Shown here piece by piece: positions 1 to 6,674 of a stretch of DNA of 11,365 nucleotides (the first letter of the stretch is position 1; the number at the start of each line of letters is the position of its first letter). The notes beneath the pieces are model-generated. The model was not told the origin of the DNA. It searched no databases and was given only the letters and a program-made list of their open reading frames with translations. The position numbers and the translations under genes were made by a program. This DNA is from Firmicutes bacterium UBA1768. GTDB lineage: Bacteria > Bacillota > Clostridia > Peptostreptococcales > Anaerovoracaceae. The DNA is taken from assembly GCA_002315335.1 (NCBI GenBank), contig DCGW01000019.1, positions 4,777-16,141 on the forward strand, given 5' to 3'.

Positions 1-3000
1 TATGATATTTGGTGCAATGCTCTTGGTATTTGGACATCTTCGGGGGCCCCGGGTTCATATGTTGAATTTTACTGCTCGAAAAACTATGATATAGATCCAG
101 GGAAAAAATTGACCGATGTAAAAGTTGAATTAGAACAACCTGAAGAGTCATATAAGTGGTATAACATGTGTGTTTCCGAAGGAAAAGCAGATACTATAAG
201 CTTTAACAGTAAAAGAGTTACTTTCAATATAGGAGCCTATCTTGTTCCGAAATATGAACCTGTTCAACTTATGAGGTATGTCAGCCCTATTGTTATTTTA
301 AACGGCTATAGATATTACTTCAAGGTTAAAATCACATTAGTTTATGACGGAGATACAAGTGACTCTGGAGGAAGTACTTCATTTTCGGATTTATACTTAG
401 CAAATGCGGACCTGTTTGCTCCTGACACAGTTTATCAAGGTCACAAGGTCCTGCTTCAGGATGTGTCTGAATTCAGCTTGGGAAACAGGTTTTATACAGC
501 ATATGCATTTTATAAAAATGGCTATGGCTCAAATGTATTCACAAGGCTTTCAGGACCTGGAGATATAGATTTTTCAAGGTGTGATGAAAACAGTGCGGGT
601 TATTATTCTGATAGGATAGCGCACTTCAGCACTTCTGGAGATTATAAAATCAAGCTTACTGCTTTTGTTTATGGAGGTATGATTTCAACCGATACGGAAA
701 GGATAAAGGTCCTTCCTGTGCCGGAGGTTAAGGCTACGATAAGCGGAGCTAAAACTTCGATGCTGAAACAAGAGCTGAACATTACCGAAGCACTTAACCC
801 GGAGGCTCGAATGATAAATACCGAGGTCTTACTTGAGACAACCGATGGGAAAGAAAGCGTTAAAATTACTGCAACTCCTGACGGTAAATCTGTTTCTACA
901 GGGAATACAGCCACCATAAATGCTGGAGATTTGCAGTTGGTTTCATCAAACGAAGAATTTGCTGTATATAAGCTATATTTTATTACAAAAAACAAAGAAG
1001 ATAAAAGCTATAAAGCTACTGTTGTTGTTAAAGACAGTTCCGGTAAAAGCAATACTTTCACATCAGTTTTCACAGTAAAGGCAGATCACAATTATAAGCC
1101 CAAAATTTCAGGTGATAAGACGTCAGTAAGGCAAGCAAACTCAAATATTGCCAATATTAACCTAAGGGATTCATCAGATTATGGCGGAGTAAAGGTTGAA
1201 AGAAAGTGGGAATACTTCGACGGAAAAGCCTGGACAGATGAGTTTGAATATACGGATTTATCATTAGGAATGGGCGAAAATATAGTTGTTCATAAATCCG
1301 GAGTGGGTAAAGCAAAATACAGACTTACTGTAAGGCCTGTTTATGATGAGGATAACTCCCTGCCAGAATTTATTAAAGATGAGGACAGGGGTGGCGGCAC
1401 GACGGTGTTCGAGACCGAAGTAATAAACATGCAGCCTTTTGTAAGCTTTAAAACACTCCCATCTTATGAGGTAAATCTGACGTTATTGTATGAAGAGGGC
1501 AAGGAGGATGAAGCTCTTATTCAAAAGGAATACCTTTCATCAGCATTAGCCGAAAACGGCTTGAAAGGAAATGTGAACATAAGAAAAATCATTGGCAATA
1601 TCAGCAGTTCAGATCATTACGGTGACTTTAAGGTTATTTCCAGTCCCTTCTCATATAAAGCACAGCTTTACTCATACGATGGCGGCAACTATATTTCAGA
1701 TTCAAAGATGTATTATCAAGTAGAAGCAACCTATGGCTCTTATGGAGGCGGTTCTGTATCAAGAGAACCCGAACCAAAGCCCCCATATTATGTAAAAGCG
1801 TACAACCTTGAAACCGGTAAGCTTATTTGGACTACAAAATTTGAAAGCTCTGTTTTTAATATGGGTAATACGTTCACGATAAATCAGGATGACAGAGAAG
1901 AGTATTTGTTCATAAGCAACTCTTCTAAAACCTTGGTTTTAAATAAAAAAGACGGAACGATTATTAAGATACTTAACTTTCCTGTAGAAAAAGTGTATCG
2001 TACCGATAATTATCTTATCAGTGTTGAAACAGATATAATCAGAAAAATCAACCTTTCAACAGGGGAAGGTGAAACTGTGGCAAGCGGCAATTATTCAGGA
2101 AGCTCTGAAATGATTAATGGGTTAATCAATTTTGCCGAAATTGAGAACGGAAAATTGGCAAGAAAAACTCTTGATCCAGCAACAATGACAATTACTTCCA
2201 TAGACCATGAGCTTGGTACAGGAGATAATGTGAACTTAGGCTTTGACTTAAGAGGTTATATTGTGGTGGGAAGTCCAGTTCAAGGTAAGATAATTACTAT
2301 GGATAGAACCTCTGCATATAATGTGGGCAAGGTTACCCTATATGATGAAGATGGTGAAATAGTAAAGCAAATAGGCACATCAATTTATAATTCCACATGT
2401 CACGTTATAAAAGATGCAGATGGAAGCTTTTTATGTGCGTTATGCGGAGGCGATTCGATTGAAAAGGTAGTTGAAAACAGAATTACAGTCAGCTATTACA
2501 AAAATGGTTTCGCCGCTATAACTTTAAACGGAAGTGCTTTTAGTCCTATTGTTTCCAATAAGAAGAAGAACGCTTATATATCTACATCTAAAGCCCTGTT
2601 AGGCTACAACAAAGGAGATGGATTAATTTTTTATACAGCATCAAATCATGGCTATAGCTGGACCTCAGGAATATCGTATGATAACAATCGAAAAACCTGC
2701 CTGTTTGATTATACAAGAAGCACAGGCCGTTATGATTATTATAACGAATCGAAGATTGAAAGCAGCTATAGCACAGACTATGACAGCGGTTATGATGGTG
2801 AAAACAGTGGGTGTCTTCAATGGACTTATGGACTACCCGCAAAAGACGGCATCTCCGGTTCTGCAACGGCCTTTGCGCCATACTATAAAACCATCCAAAC
2901 CTTAGTAAAATCAGACCTGAACAGGTATCTTAGAAACGAAAAAAATACTTATAATGGTGTGTTCATATTATCAGGCTCAGACATCAGATTATCTGACACA

Positions 3001-4203
3001 GAAAAGAATAATTATTACAATGTGGACAATAGCAGCGAACTAAGAGCATCTGTCAATGAATATCTAACAAATCTCAGTTCAAAGCTTAATGGCAGTAATG
3101 ATGAAAAGAGACTGATTTATGATAAGGGTGAAACTGTAAATATTATTGGAGAATACTTTGATTATGAAGGTGACCCTTCAAAAGAATCCTGCTATGTCTA
3201 CTATCACTATCCATATAATGATGGGGTTAATCCACAGGCAAACCATATTGTTGATGAGGATTTTAATATTGTCTCAACCTCTAATAATACCCCATATAAA
3301 GAGCCTCTTACTTCCTTCAAGTATGATGGAATGTATAAGGTGGAGCATTGGCAATATGACAGCTCAGGAGACCCGTCTTACGATAAAAAATCCAATGTTG
3401 CATCTATTGTATTCTTTGTAAGAAGCAACAAGAACGATTCATTGCCTTCAATCGATAAGATTTCTGTTTCACCTGCCGCTCCTCGTGAGGGACAGGAAAT
3501 AACAGCATCAATAAAAGTTAGTGATAGTATGTCAGCTGATTTAAGCGGAAAGGCTGAAGTATTTAAGGATGGTTATAAGATAGGCGAATATTCATTTAGC
3601 AATTTAAAACCTGACTATCCTGAAATTAGCTTTACCGCTGTTAAAGATGCCAAAACAGGCTCATATTCAATACTATGCAGAGTTTATGACGGGCAAAGAC
3701 AGAATATCAAAAGCTTAGATTTTTCTGTTCTTCCCGGCTACACCCTGACTTCAGGAGTAAATCATACTTTGCAATGGGAAAACAACAGGAAAAACTATAA
3801 TCTCACTTTGTTTGGCAGCGAAGGTTCATTCACATCCGACTACAGGTTATACAAAGAACAAACCGCTCCAAGACTAAGAACCACTAACGTATTTTGGTCT
3901 GAAGAAAAGCTGAATATCAGTGCTTATGTTGAGGGCAACCCAACTGTAGTCAATGCTCAAATTAAGGGCACGGTTTATTGCTCGGTGCTTACTAAAACTA
4001 ATGAAGCTGACGTCAATGGCAACTTTAAATATGAAGGTTATTTATGGTCTTCGGATTTCAAGAGGAGTTTTGGCAAAAGCTATCCTGTAGAGGCGGTTGT
4101 ATGCGTAATAGCATACTATGACGATGGTACAAGCACATCACATGAAGAAAATATAATCTTTGATGATTCAGACGATTATTGGAGGGTGCACAAACTATAT
4201 TGA
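1..4203 (+). CDS. Large multidomain exoprotein with Ig/PKD-like and beta-propeller-like regions (5' truncated)
   Basis: The frame is open from base 1 and stops at TGA 4201-4203, so the gene enters from the left. A TTG at 109 is only an internal codon with no ribosome binding site. Numbering from base 1 gives 1400 visible residues. Domain calls are by eye. Residues about 131-241 look like a PKD-type beta-sandwich. Residues 242-360 and 361-475 are two Ig-like modules, each opening with an ISGxKTS motif. A Gly/Pro-rich hinge (about 582-598, with PEPKPP) leads to a beta-propeller-like region (about 598-895) with PQQ/WD-like phrases such as YNLETGKLIW. A Tyr/Ser-rich spacer follows (about 906-938), then an alpha/beta-looking stretch (961-1031), a module with YFDYEGDPSK (1041-1142), an Ig-like domain (1147-1246) and a C-terminal module with QWENNRKNYN. 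There is no C-terminal LPXTG, SLH, dockerin or membrane anchor. It is probably secreted or cell-surface, with a binding or adhesion role inferred only. The next gene has its own promoter, so this one is a separate transcription unit. Confidence 0.8.
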   Translation, partial: YDIWCNALGIWTSSGAPGSYVEFYCSKNYDIDPGKKLTDVKVELEQPEESYKWYNMCVSEGKADTISFNSKRVTFNIGAYLVPKYEPVQLMRYVSPIVILNGYRYYFKVKITLVYDGDTSDSGGSTSFSDLYLANADLFAPDTVYQGHKVLLQDVSEFSLGNRFYTAYAFYKNGYGSNVFTRLSGPGDIDFSRCDENSAGYYSDRIAHFSTSGDYKIKLTAFVYGGMISTDTERIKVLPVPEVKATISGAKTSMLKQELNITEALNPEARMINTEVLLETTDGKESVKITATPDGKSVSTGNTATINAGDLQLVSSNEEFAVYKLYFITKNKEDKSYKATVVVKDSSGKSNTFTSVFTVKADHNYKPKISGDKTSVRQANSNIANINLRDSSDYGGVKVERKWEYFDGKAWTDEFEYTDLSLGMGENIVVHKSGVGKAKYRLTVRPVYDEDNSLPEFIKDEDRGGGTTVFETEVINMQPFVSFKTLPSYEVNLTLLYEEGKEDEALIQKEYLSSALAENGLKGNVNIRKIIGNISSSDHYGDFKVISSPFSYKAQLYSYDGGNYISDSKMYYQVEATYGSYGGGSVSREPEPKPPYYVKAYNLETGKLIWTTKFESSVFNMGNTFTINQDDREEYLFISNSSKTLVLNKKDGTIIKILNFPVEKVYRTDNYLISVETDIIRKINLSTGEGETVASGNYSGSSEMINGLINFAEIENGKLARKTLDPATMTITSIDHELGTGDNVNLGFDLRGYIVVGSPVQGKIITMDRTSAYNVGKVTLYDEDGEIVKQIGTSIYNSTCHVIKDADGSFLCALCGGDSIEKVVENRITVSYYKNGFAAITLNGSAFSPIVSNKKKNAYISTSKALLGYNKGDGLIFYTASNHGYSWTSGISYDNNRKTCLFDYTRSTGRYDYYNESKIESSYSTDYDSGYDGENSGCLQWTYGLPAKDGISGSATAFAPYYKTIQTLVKSDLNRYLRNEKNTYNGVFILSGSDIRLSDTEKNNYYNVDNSSELRASVNEYLTNLSSKLNGSNDEKRLIYDKGETVNIIGEYFDYEGDPSKESCYVYYHYPYNDGVNPQANHIVDEDFNIVSTSNNTPYKEPLTSFKYDGMYKVEHWQYDSSGDPSYDKKSNVASIVFFVRSNKNDSLPSIDKISVSPAAPREGQEITASIKVSDSMSADLSGKAEVFKDGYKIGEYSFSNLKPDYPEISFTAVKDAKTGSYSILCRVYDGQRQNIKSLDFSVLPGYTLTSGVNHTLQWENNRKNYNLTLFGSEGSFTSDYRLYKEQTAPRLRTTNVFWSEEKLNISAYVEGNPTVVNAQIKGTVYCSVLTKTNEADVNGNFKYEGYLWSSDFKRSFGKSYPVEAVVCVIAYYDDGTSTSHEENIIFDDSDDYWRVHKLY

Positions 4204-4223
4204 TATTTTTTTCACGATTACTC

Positions 4224-4251
4224 TTGAAATAGGACTGCCATTGTGTATAAT
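4224..4251 (+). promoter_or_regulatory. Sigma-A type promoter of the acyl carrier protein gene
   Basis: The -35 box TTGAAA (4224-4229, 5 of 6 consensus) is followed after 16 bases by a perfect -10 box TATAAT (4246-4251). Transcription should start near 4258, giving a leader of about 44 bases before the ATG at 4302. The promoter lies in the gap after the large exoprotein gene, so the carrier protein is transcribed independently. No operator palindrome was seen around it. Confidence 0.8.
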
Positions 4252-4288
4252 ACCCATATATAAGAAATGAAATTCCAGATCTTTGCTT

Positions 4289-4294
4289 GGAGGT
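4289..4294 (+). promoter_or_regulatory. Ribosome binding site deciding the carrier protein start
   Basis: GGAGGT lies 7 bases before the ATG at 4302. A longer reading from TTG 4287 would start inside this site, so the ATG is the right start. Confidence 0.85.
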
Positions 4295-4301
4295 AACACT
4301 G

Positions 4302-4517
4302 ATGGTAGAAAAAATAATGGATTATATGGTTGAAACACTACAGATAGAGAGAGACCGCATCACACCAGATGCAAATCTTTTCGACGATCTTCAGCTGACT
4401 TCGCTGGATCTTGTAGATATTGCTATGTACATTGAAGAGGAATTCGGAATTGTCTTAGAAGAAGAGGACCTCACTGATGTTACAACAGTTCAATCATTTT
4501 TATCTAAGCTTGAGTAA
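4302..4517 (+). CDS. Free-standing acyl carrier protein (phosphopantetheine-binding)
   Basis: This 71-residue acidic protein fits the acyl carrier protein fold (PP-binding family). Helix 1 covers about residues 1-16. The phosphopantetheine attachment serine is expected at Ser34 in the motif QLTSLDLVDIAMYIEEEFGI, which starts helix 2. The tail EEDLTDVTTVQSFLSKL matches helices 3-4. Such proteins are cytoplasmic. A PPTase loads 4'-phosphopantetheine on the serine, which then carries acyl or aminoacyl thioesters. The usual DSL triad reads TSL, so the residue before the serine is Thr instead of Asp. It is slightly shorter than a typical housekeeping AcpP (about 75-80 residues). No fatty-acid, polyketide, NRPS or ligase gene is adjacent, so the partner enzymes and cargo are unknown. 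It has its own promoter and terminator, making it a single-gene unit. I did not name it acpP because the context and motif suggest a secondary carrier protein. Confidence 0.9.
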   Translation: MVEKIMDYMVETLQIERDRITPDANLFDDLQLTSLDLVDIAMYIEEEFGIVLEEEDLTDVTTVQSFLSKLE

Positions 4518-4562
4518 TTGTTTTCTTAAACAACAAATTTAATACTTATTTATTATCATTTT

Positions 4563-4590
4563 CCGTCTGACGAAAGTCAGGCGGTTTTTT
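4563..4590 (+). terminator. Rho-independent terminator after the acyl carrier protein gene
   Basis: A 9-bp stem (4563-4571 pairing with 4576-4584, one G-T wobble) is closed by a GAAA tetraloop and followed by six T residues (4585-4590). It lies 45 bases after the carrier protein stop codon. The other strand has no good T-run after the stem, so it should act on + strand transcripts only. The ribosome binding site of the next gene starts 5 bases after the T-run. Confidence 0.92.
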
Positions 4591-4594
4591 AATT

Positions 4595-4600
4595 GGAGGA
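4595..4600 (+). promoter_or_regulatory. Ribosome binding site deciding the DUF5688-like start
   Basis: GGAGGA lies 7 bases before the ATG at 4608. An in-frame TTG at 4593 overlaps this site and cannot be the start. Confidence 0.85.
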
Positions 4601-4607
4601 AGCTATT

Positions 4608-5243
4608 ATGACACACATAAATTCAATTAACAAGGAAAAAGCCGAACCGGAAATCTATCTGTCGCTTATTAATACAGAAAAAAATACTCACTTATTGAAA
4701 CAATTTCCTCATGAAGAAATTGCTGATCTTTCTATAGTATTGAAGTTTAATTTCTGGGGATTAGGCTCATTGTTCATTGATTACAATTTATTGAACTCAT
4801 TGGGGTTTTCGGTAGAAGAGGCCTTTGAAATAGGATGGAAAAATCTGGAAACAGATGAGTTTAAGCTTGAACCTTTGTTTGATTTTGTTAAAAATAATTT
4901 AGCTTACGAAGAGGAAATCAGCTATGACACACTATTCGAGAAAAATACTAACAAAGTATATATGATTACAGCTAAAAATGTTATTGAAGGCAGCAGAGCA
5001 ATACTTTCAAGAAAATTTATGCATATGGTCAGCGAAAGCACCTGTTGTAATCGCTTTCTTGTACTGCCTTCCTCTCGACATGAATTGATTTTAATTAATG
5101 AAAATGATGCCTTTGACATAGAAATATTCAGAGAAATGGTAAAGGAAATTAATATTGAACATGTATTAGAAAGAGATTTTCTTTCTGATGAGGTTTACCT
5201 TTACGATTGTGCCGACCATACATTTAAAGTATACGAATGTTAA
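4608..5243 (+). CDS. DUF5688-like protein of unknown function
   Basis: This 211-residue soluble protein has no signal peptide or membrane segment. I recognise the pattern of the DUF5688 family from memory. An N-terminal part reads INTEKNTHLLKQFPHEEIADL (family form: EKNxxLLxxxPHRxFLDLA). The middle reads KVYMITAKNVIEGSRAIL. The most typical part is LPSSRHELILI (153-163) followed by FLSDEVYLYD (191-200). Full family members, as I recall them, are nearer 290-300 residues with an additional N-terminal segment, so this is probably a short version. The frame is intact and has a good ribosome binding site. No catalytic motif is evident and the biochemical role is unknown. It sits between the carrier protein and miaB but shares no obvious transcript with miaB, which has its own promoter. 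Its own promoter is unclear because a terminator lies just upstream. A Cys pair at 146-147 is the only possible ligand-like feature. Confidence 0.75.
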   Translation: MTHINSINKEKAEPEIYLSLINTEKNTHLLKQFPHEEIADLSIVLKFNFWGLGSLFIDYNLLNSLGFSVEEAFEIGWKNLETDEFKLEPLFDFVKNNLAYEEEISYDTLFEKNTNKVYMITAKNVIEGSRAILSRKFMHMVSESTCCNRFLVLPSSRHELILINENDAFDIEIFREMVKEINIEHVLERDFLSDEVYLYDCADHTFKVYEC

Positions 5244-5265
5244 CAATAGTATATCATCTTCTTTG

Positions 5266-5294
5266 TTGAAAAATCGAAGGTTTCGTGATAGAAT
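5266..5294 (+). promoter_or_regulatory. Extended -10 promoter of the miaB-mutS-mutL operon
   Basis: TTGAAA (5266-5271, 5 of 6) is separated by 17 bases from TAGAAT (5289-5294, 5 of 6), and a TGA just before the -10 supplies the TGn extended element (5286-5288). Transcription should begin near 5301, leaving a leader of about 38 bases before miaB. A short inverted repeat, CGAA-GGT-TTCG (5275-5285), lies in the spacer and may be chance. Confidence 0.8.
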
Positions 5295-5326
5295 GAAGTT
5301 AAAATTTAAGAATAGTTGTATGTAAC

Positions 5327-5332
5327 GGAGGA
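5327..5332 (+). promoter_or_regulatory. Ribosome binding site supporting a TTG start for miaB
   Basis: GGAGGA lies 6 bases before TTG 5339. The first in-frame ATG is at 5363, too far from this site, so TTG is the likelier start. Confidence 0.8.
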
Positions 5333-5338
5333 CGTGTT

Positions 5339-6673
5339 TTGGACGGCAGATTTTACTATATAATGACCTTCGGATGTCAGATGAATGAGCATGATTCTGA
5401 GATTATGGCAGGTCTTCTTGAGCAAATGGGTTATAGAGAAACAACAAAGAGGGCAGAAGCTTCAATAATCTTAATTAATACCTGTTCTATACGTGAAAAT
5501 GCTGACAAACGGTTCTTTGGAACGCTTGGACAGCTAAAAAGACTTAAGAAGGAAAATTCAGACCTTATCGTAGCTGTCTGTGGCTGCATGATGCAGCAGG
5601 AACACATAATCGAAACCATTAAAAAGAAGTATGGTTGGGTAGATATAATTTTCGGTACACACAATATTCATACTCTGCCCGAGCTAATAAACAGGGTTAT
5701 CAACGACAGGCAAAGGATAATAGATGTCTGGGAAGAGCATAGAGGCGTCTTCGAGGGTCTTCCTTCTAAACGACTGTATCCTTTTAAGGCTTTTGTAAAT
5801 ATTACCTTTGGCTGCAATAACTTTTGCACCTACTGCATAGTCCCTTATACCAGGGGACGAGAGCGAAGCAGAAAACCCGAGGATATACTTGCAGAGGTTA
5901 AGCGTCTTGCTGAGGACGGAGTAAAGGAAATAACACTTTTAGGTCAGAATGTCAACTCTTACGGTATTGCTGACGGATTTGAAAAGGACTTTACTGACCT
6001 GATTTACGAAATTAATAAAATAGATGGCATTGAGAGAATAAGGTTCATGACTTCTCATCCGAAGGACATCTCCGATAAGCTGATTAAGGCCTTCGGAGAA
6101 TGCGAAAAGCTTGCTGCACATATTCACCTTCCGGTACAATCGGGAAGCACCAGGGTTTTAACTCGTATGAACCGCCACTATACAAGAGAGGACTATTTGG
6201 AGGCTGTCAGGAAGCTAAAAGAGGTGACTGACGGCAATATAGCAATTACTACCGATGTTATTGTAGGCTTTCCGGGCGAAACCGAGGAAGACTTTGAGGA
6301 AACCCTGTCTTTGTTTGAACAGGTTAAATACGACTCAGCTTTCACATTCTTGTACTCCATAAGAAAGGGAACTCCAGCGGAAAAATTTGAAGATCAGATA
6401 CCTGAAACAGTGAAGCACGAACGCTTCAACAGGCTTAGAAACGTGCTTGATGTTGGAATGGCAGAGATAAATAAAGCCTATGAGGGTCGAATAGAAAAAG
6501 TCCTCGTTGAAGGACGAAGTGCAAGAAATAAAAGCACTCTTACCGGAAGAACCTCTTCCATGAAAATTGTAAACTTTGAGGGGAAACCTGACCTTATTGG
6601 CAGAATAGTCCCAGTAAAAATAACAGAAGGAAAGACCTACAGCCTTTTCGGCGAGGTCTGTGATGAGGTGTGA
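5339..6673 (+). CDS. miaB: tRNA-2-methylthio-N6-dimethylallyladenosine synthase MiaB
   Basis: MiaB is a radical SAM enzyme that adds a methylthio group to C2 of i6A at position 37 of tRNAs reading UNN codons, making ms2i6A. This improves codon reading. The 444-residue product has all three family domains. The N-terminal methylthiotransferase domain (about 4-120) opens with TFGCQMNEHDSE and has cluster cysteines C13, C49 and C83. The radical SAM core (about 145-370) has C159, C163 and C166 in CNNFCTYCIVPYTRGRERSR, which bind the second [4Fe-4S] cluster. A TRAM RNA-binding domain (about 375-441) ends the protein. The length matches the family, although the extra N-terminal extension of some Firmicutes homologues is absent. 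The NEHDSE and YTRGRERSR signatures point to MiaB and not to its relatives MtaB or RimO. The start is TTG. It is the first gene of an operon, and mutS begins 1 base after its stop codon. Confidence 0.97.
   Translation: MDGRFYYIMTFGCQMNEHDSEIMAGLLEQMGYRETTKRAEASIILINTCSIRENADKRFFGTLGQLKRLKKENSDLIVAVCGCMMQQEHIIETIKKKYGWVDIIFGTHNIHTLPELINRVINDRQRIIDVWEEHRGVFEGLPSKRLYPFKAFVNITFGCNNFCTYCIVPYTRGRERSRKPEDILAEVKRLAEDGVKEITLLGQNVNSYGIADGFEKDFTDLIYEINKIDGIERIRFMTSHPKDISDKLIKAFGECEKLAAHIHLPVQSGSTRVLTRMNRHYTREDYLEAVRKLKEVTDGNIAITTDVIVGFPGETEEDFEETLSLFEQVKYDSAFTFLYSIRKGTPAEKFEDQIPETVKHERFNRLRNVLDVGMAEINKAYEGRIEKVLVEGRSARNKSTLTGRTSSMKIVNFEGKPDLIGRIVPVKITEGKTYSLFGEVCDEV
6665..6670 (+). promoter_or_regulatory. 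Ribosome binding site for mutS inside the miaB end
   Basis: GAGGTG lies 4 bases before ATG 6675 and overlaps the last codons of miaB. A second possible site, GAGGT at 6653-6657, would serve an in-frame ATG at 6663. Either layout implies translational coupling to miaB. Confidence 0.6.
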
Positions 6674-6674
6674 T

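Noticed and set aside
109..111. TTG as the start of the large exoprotein
   Set aside because: The frame is open back to base 1, no ribosome binding site precedes the TTG, and upstream codons read as the same kind of protein.
2588..2905. Overlapping short frames on both strands inside the large exoprotein gene
   Set aside because: They are composition shadows of the long open frame, with no ribosome binding sites or domains.
4196..4212. T-run just after the exoprotein stop, possible terminator
   Set aside because: Only a tiny ATAT-TG-ATAT inverted repeat precedes the T-run, too weak for an intrinsic terminator.
5275..5285. Inverted repeat CGAA-GGT-TTCG in the miaB promoter spacer as an operator
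   Set aside because: Four-base arms are too short to support a specific repressor site.
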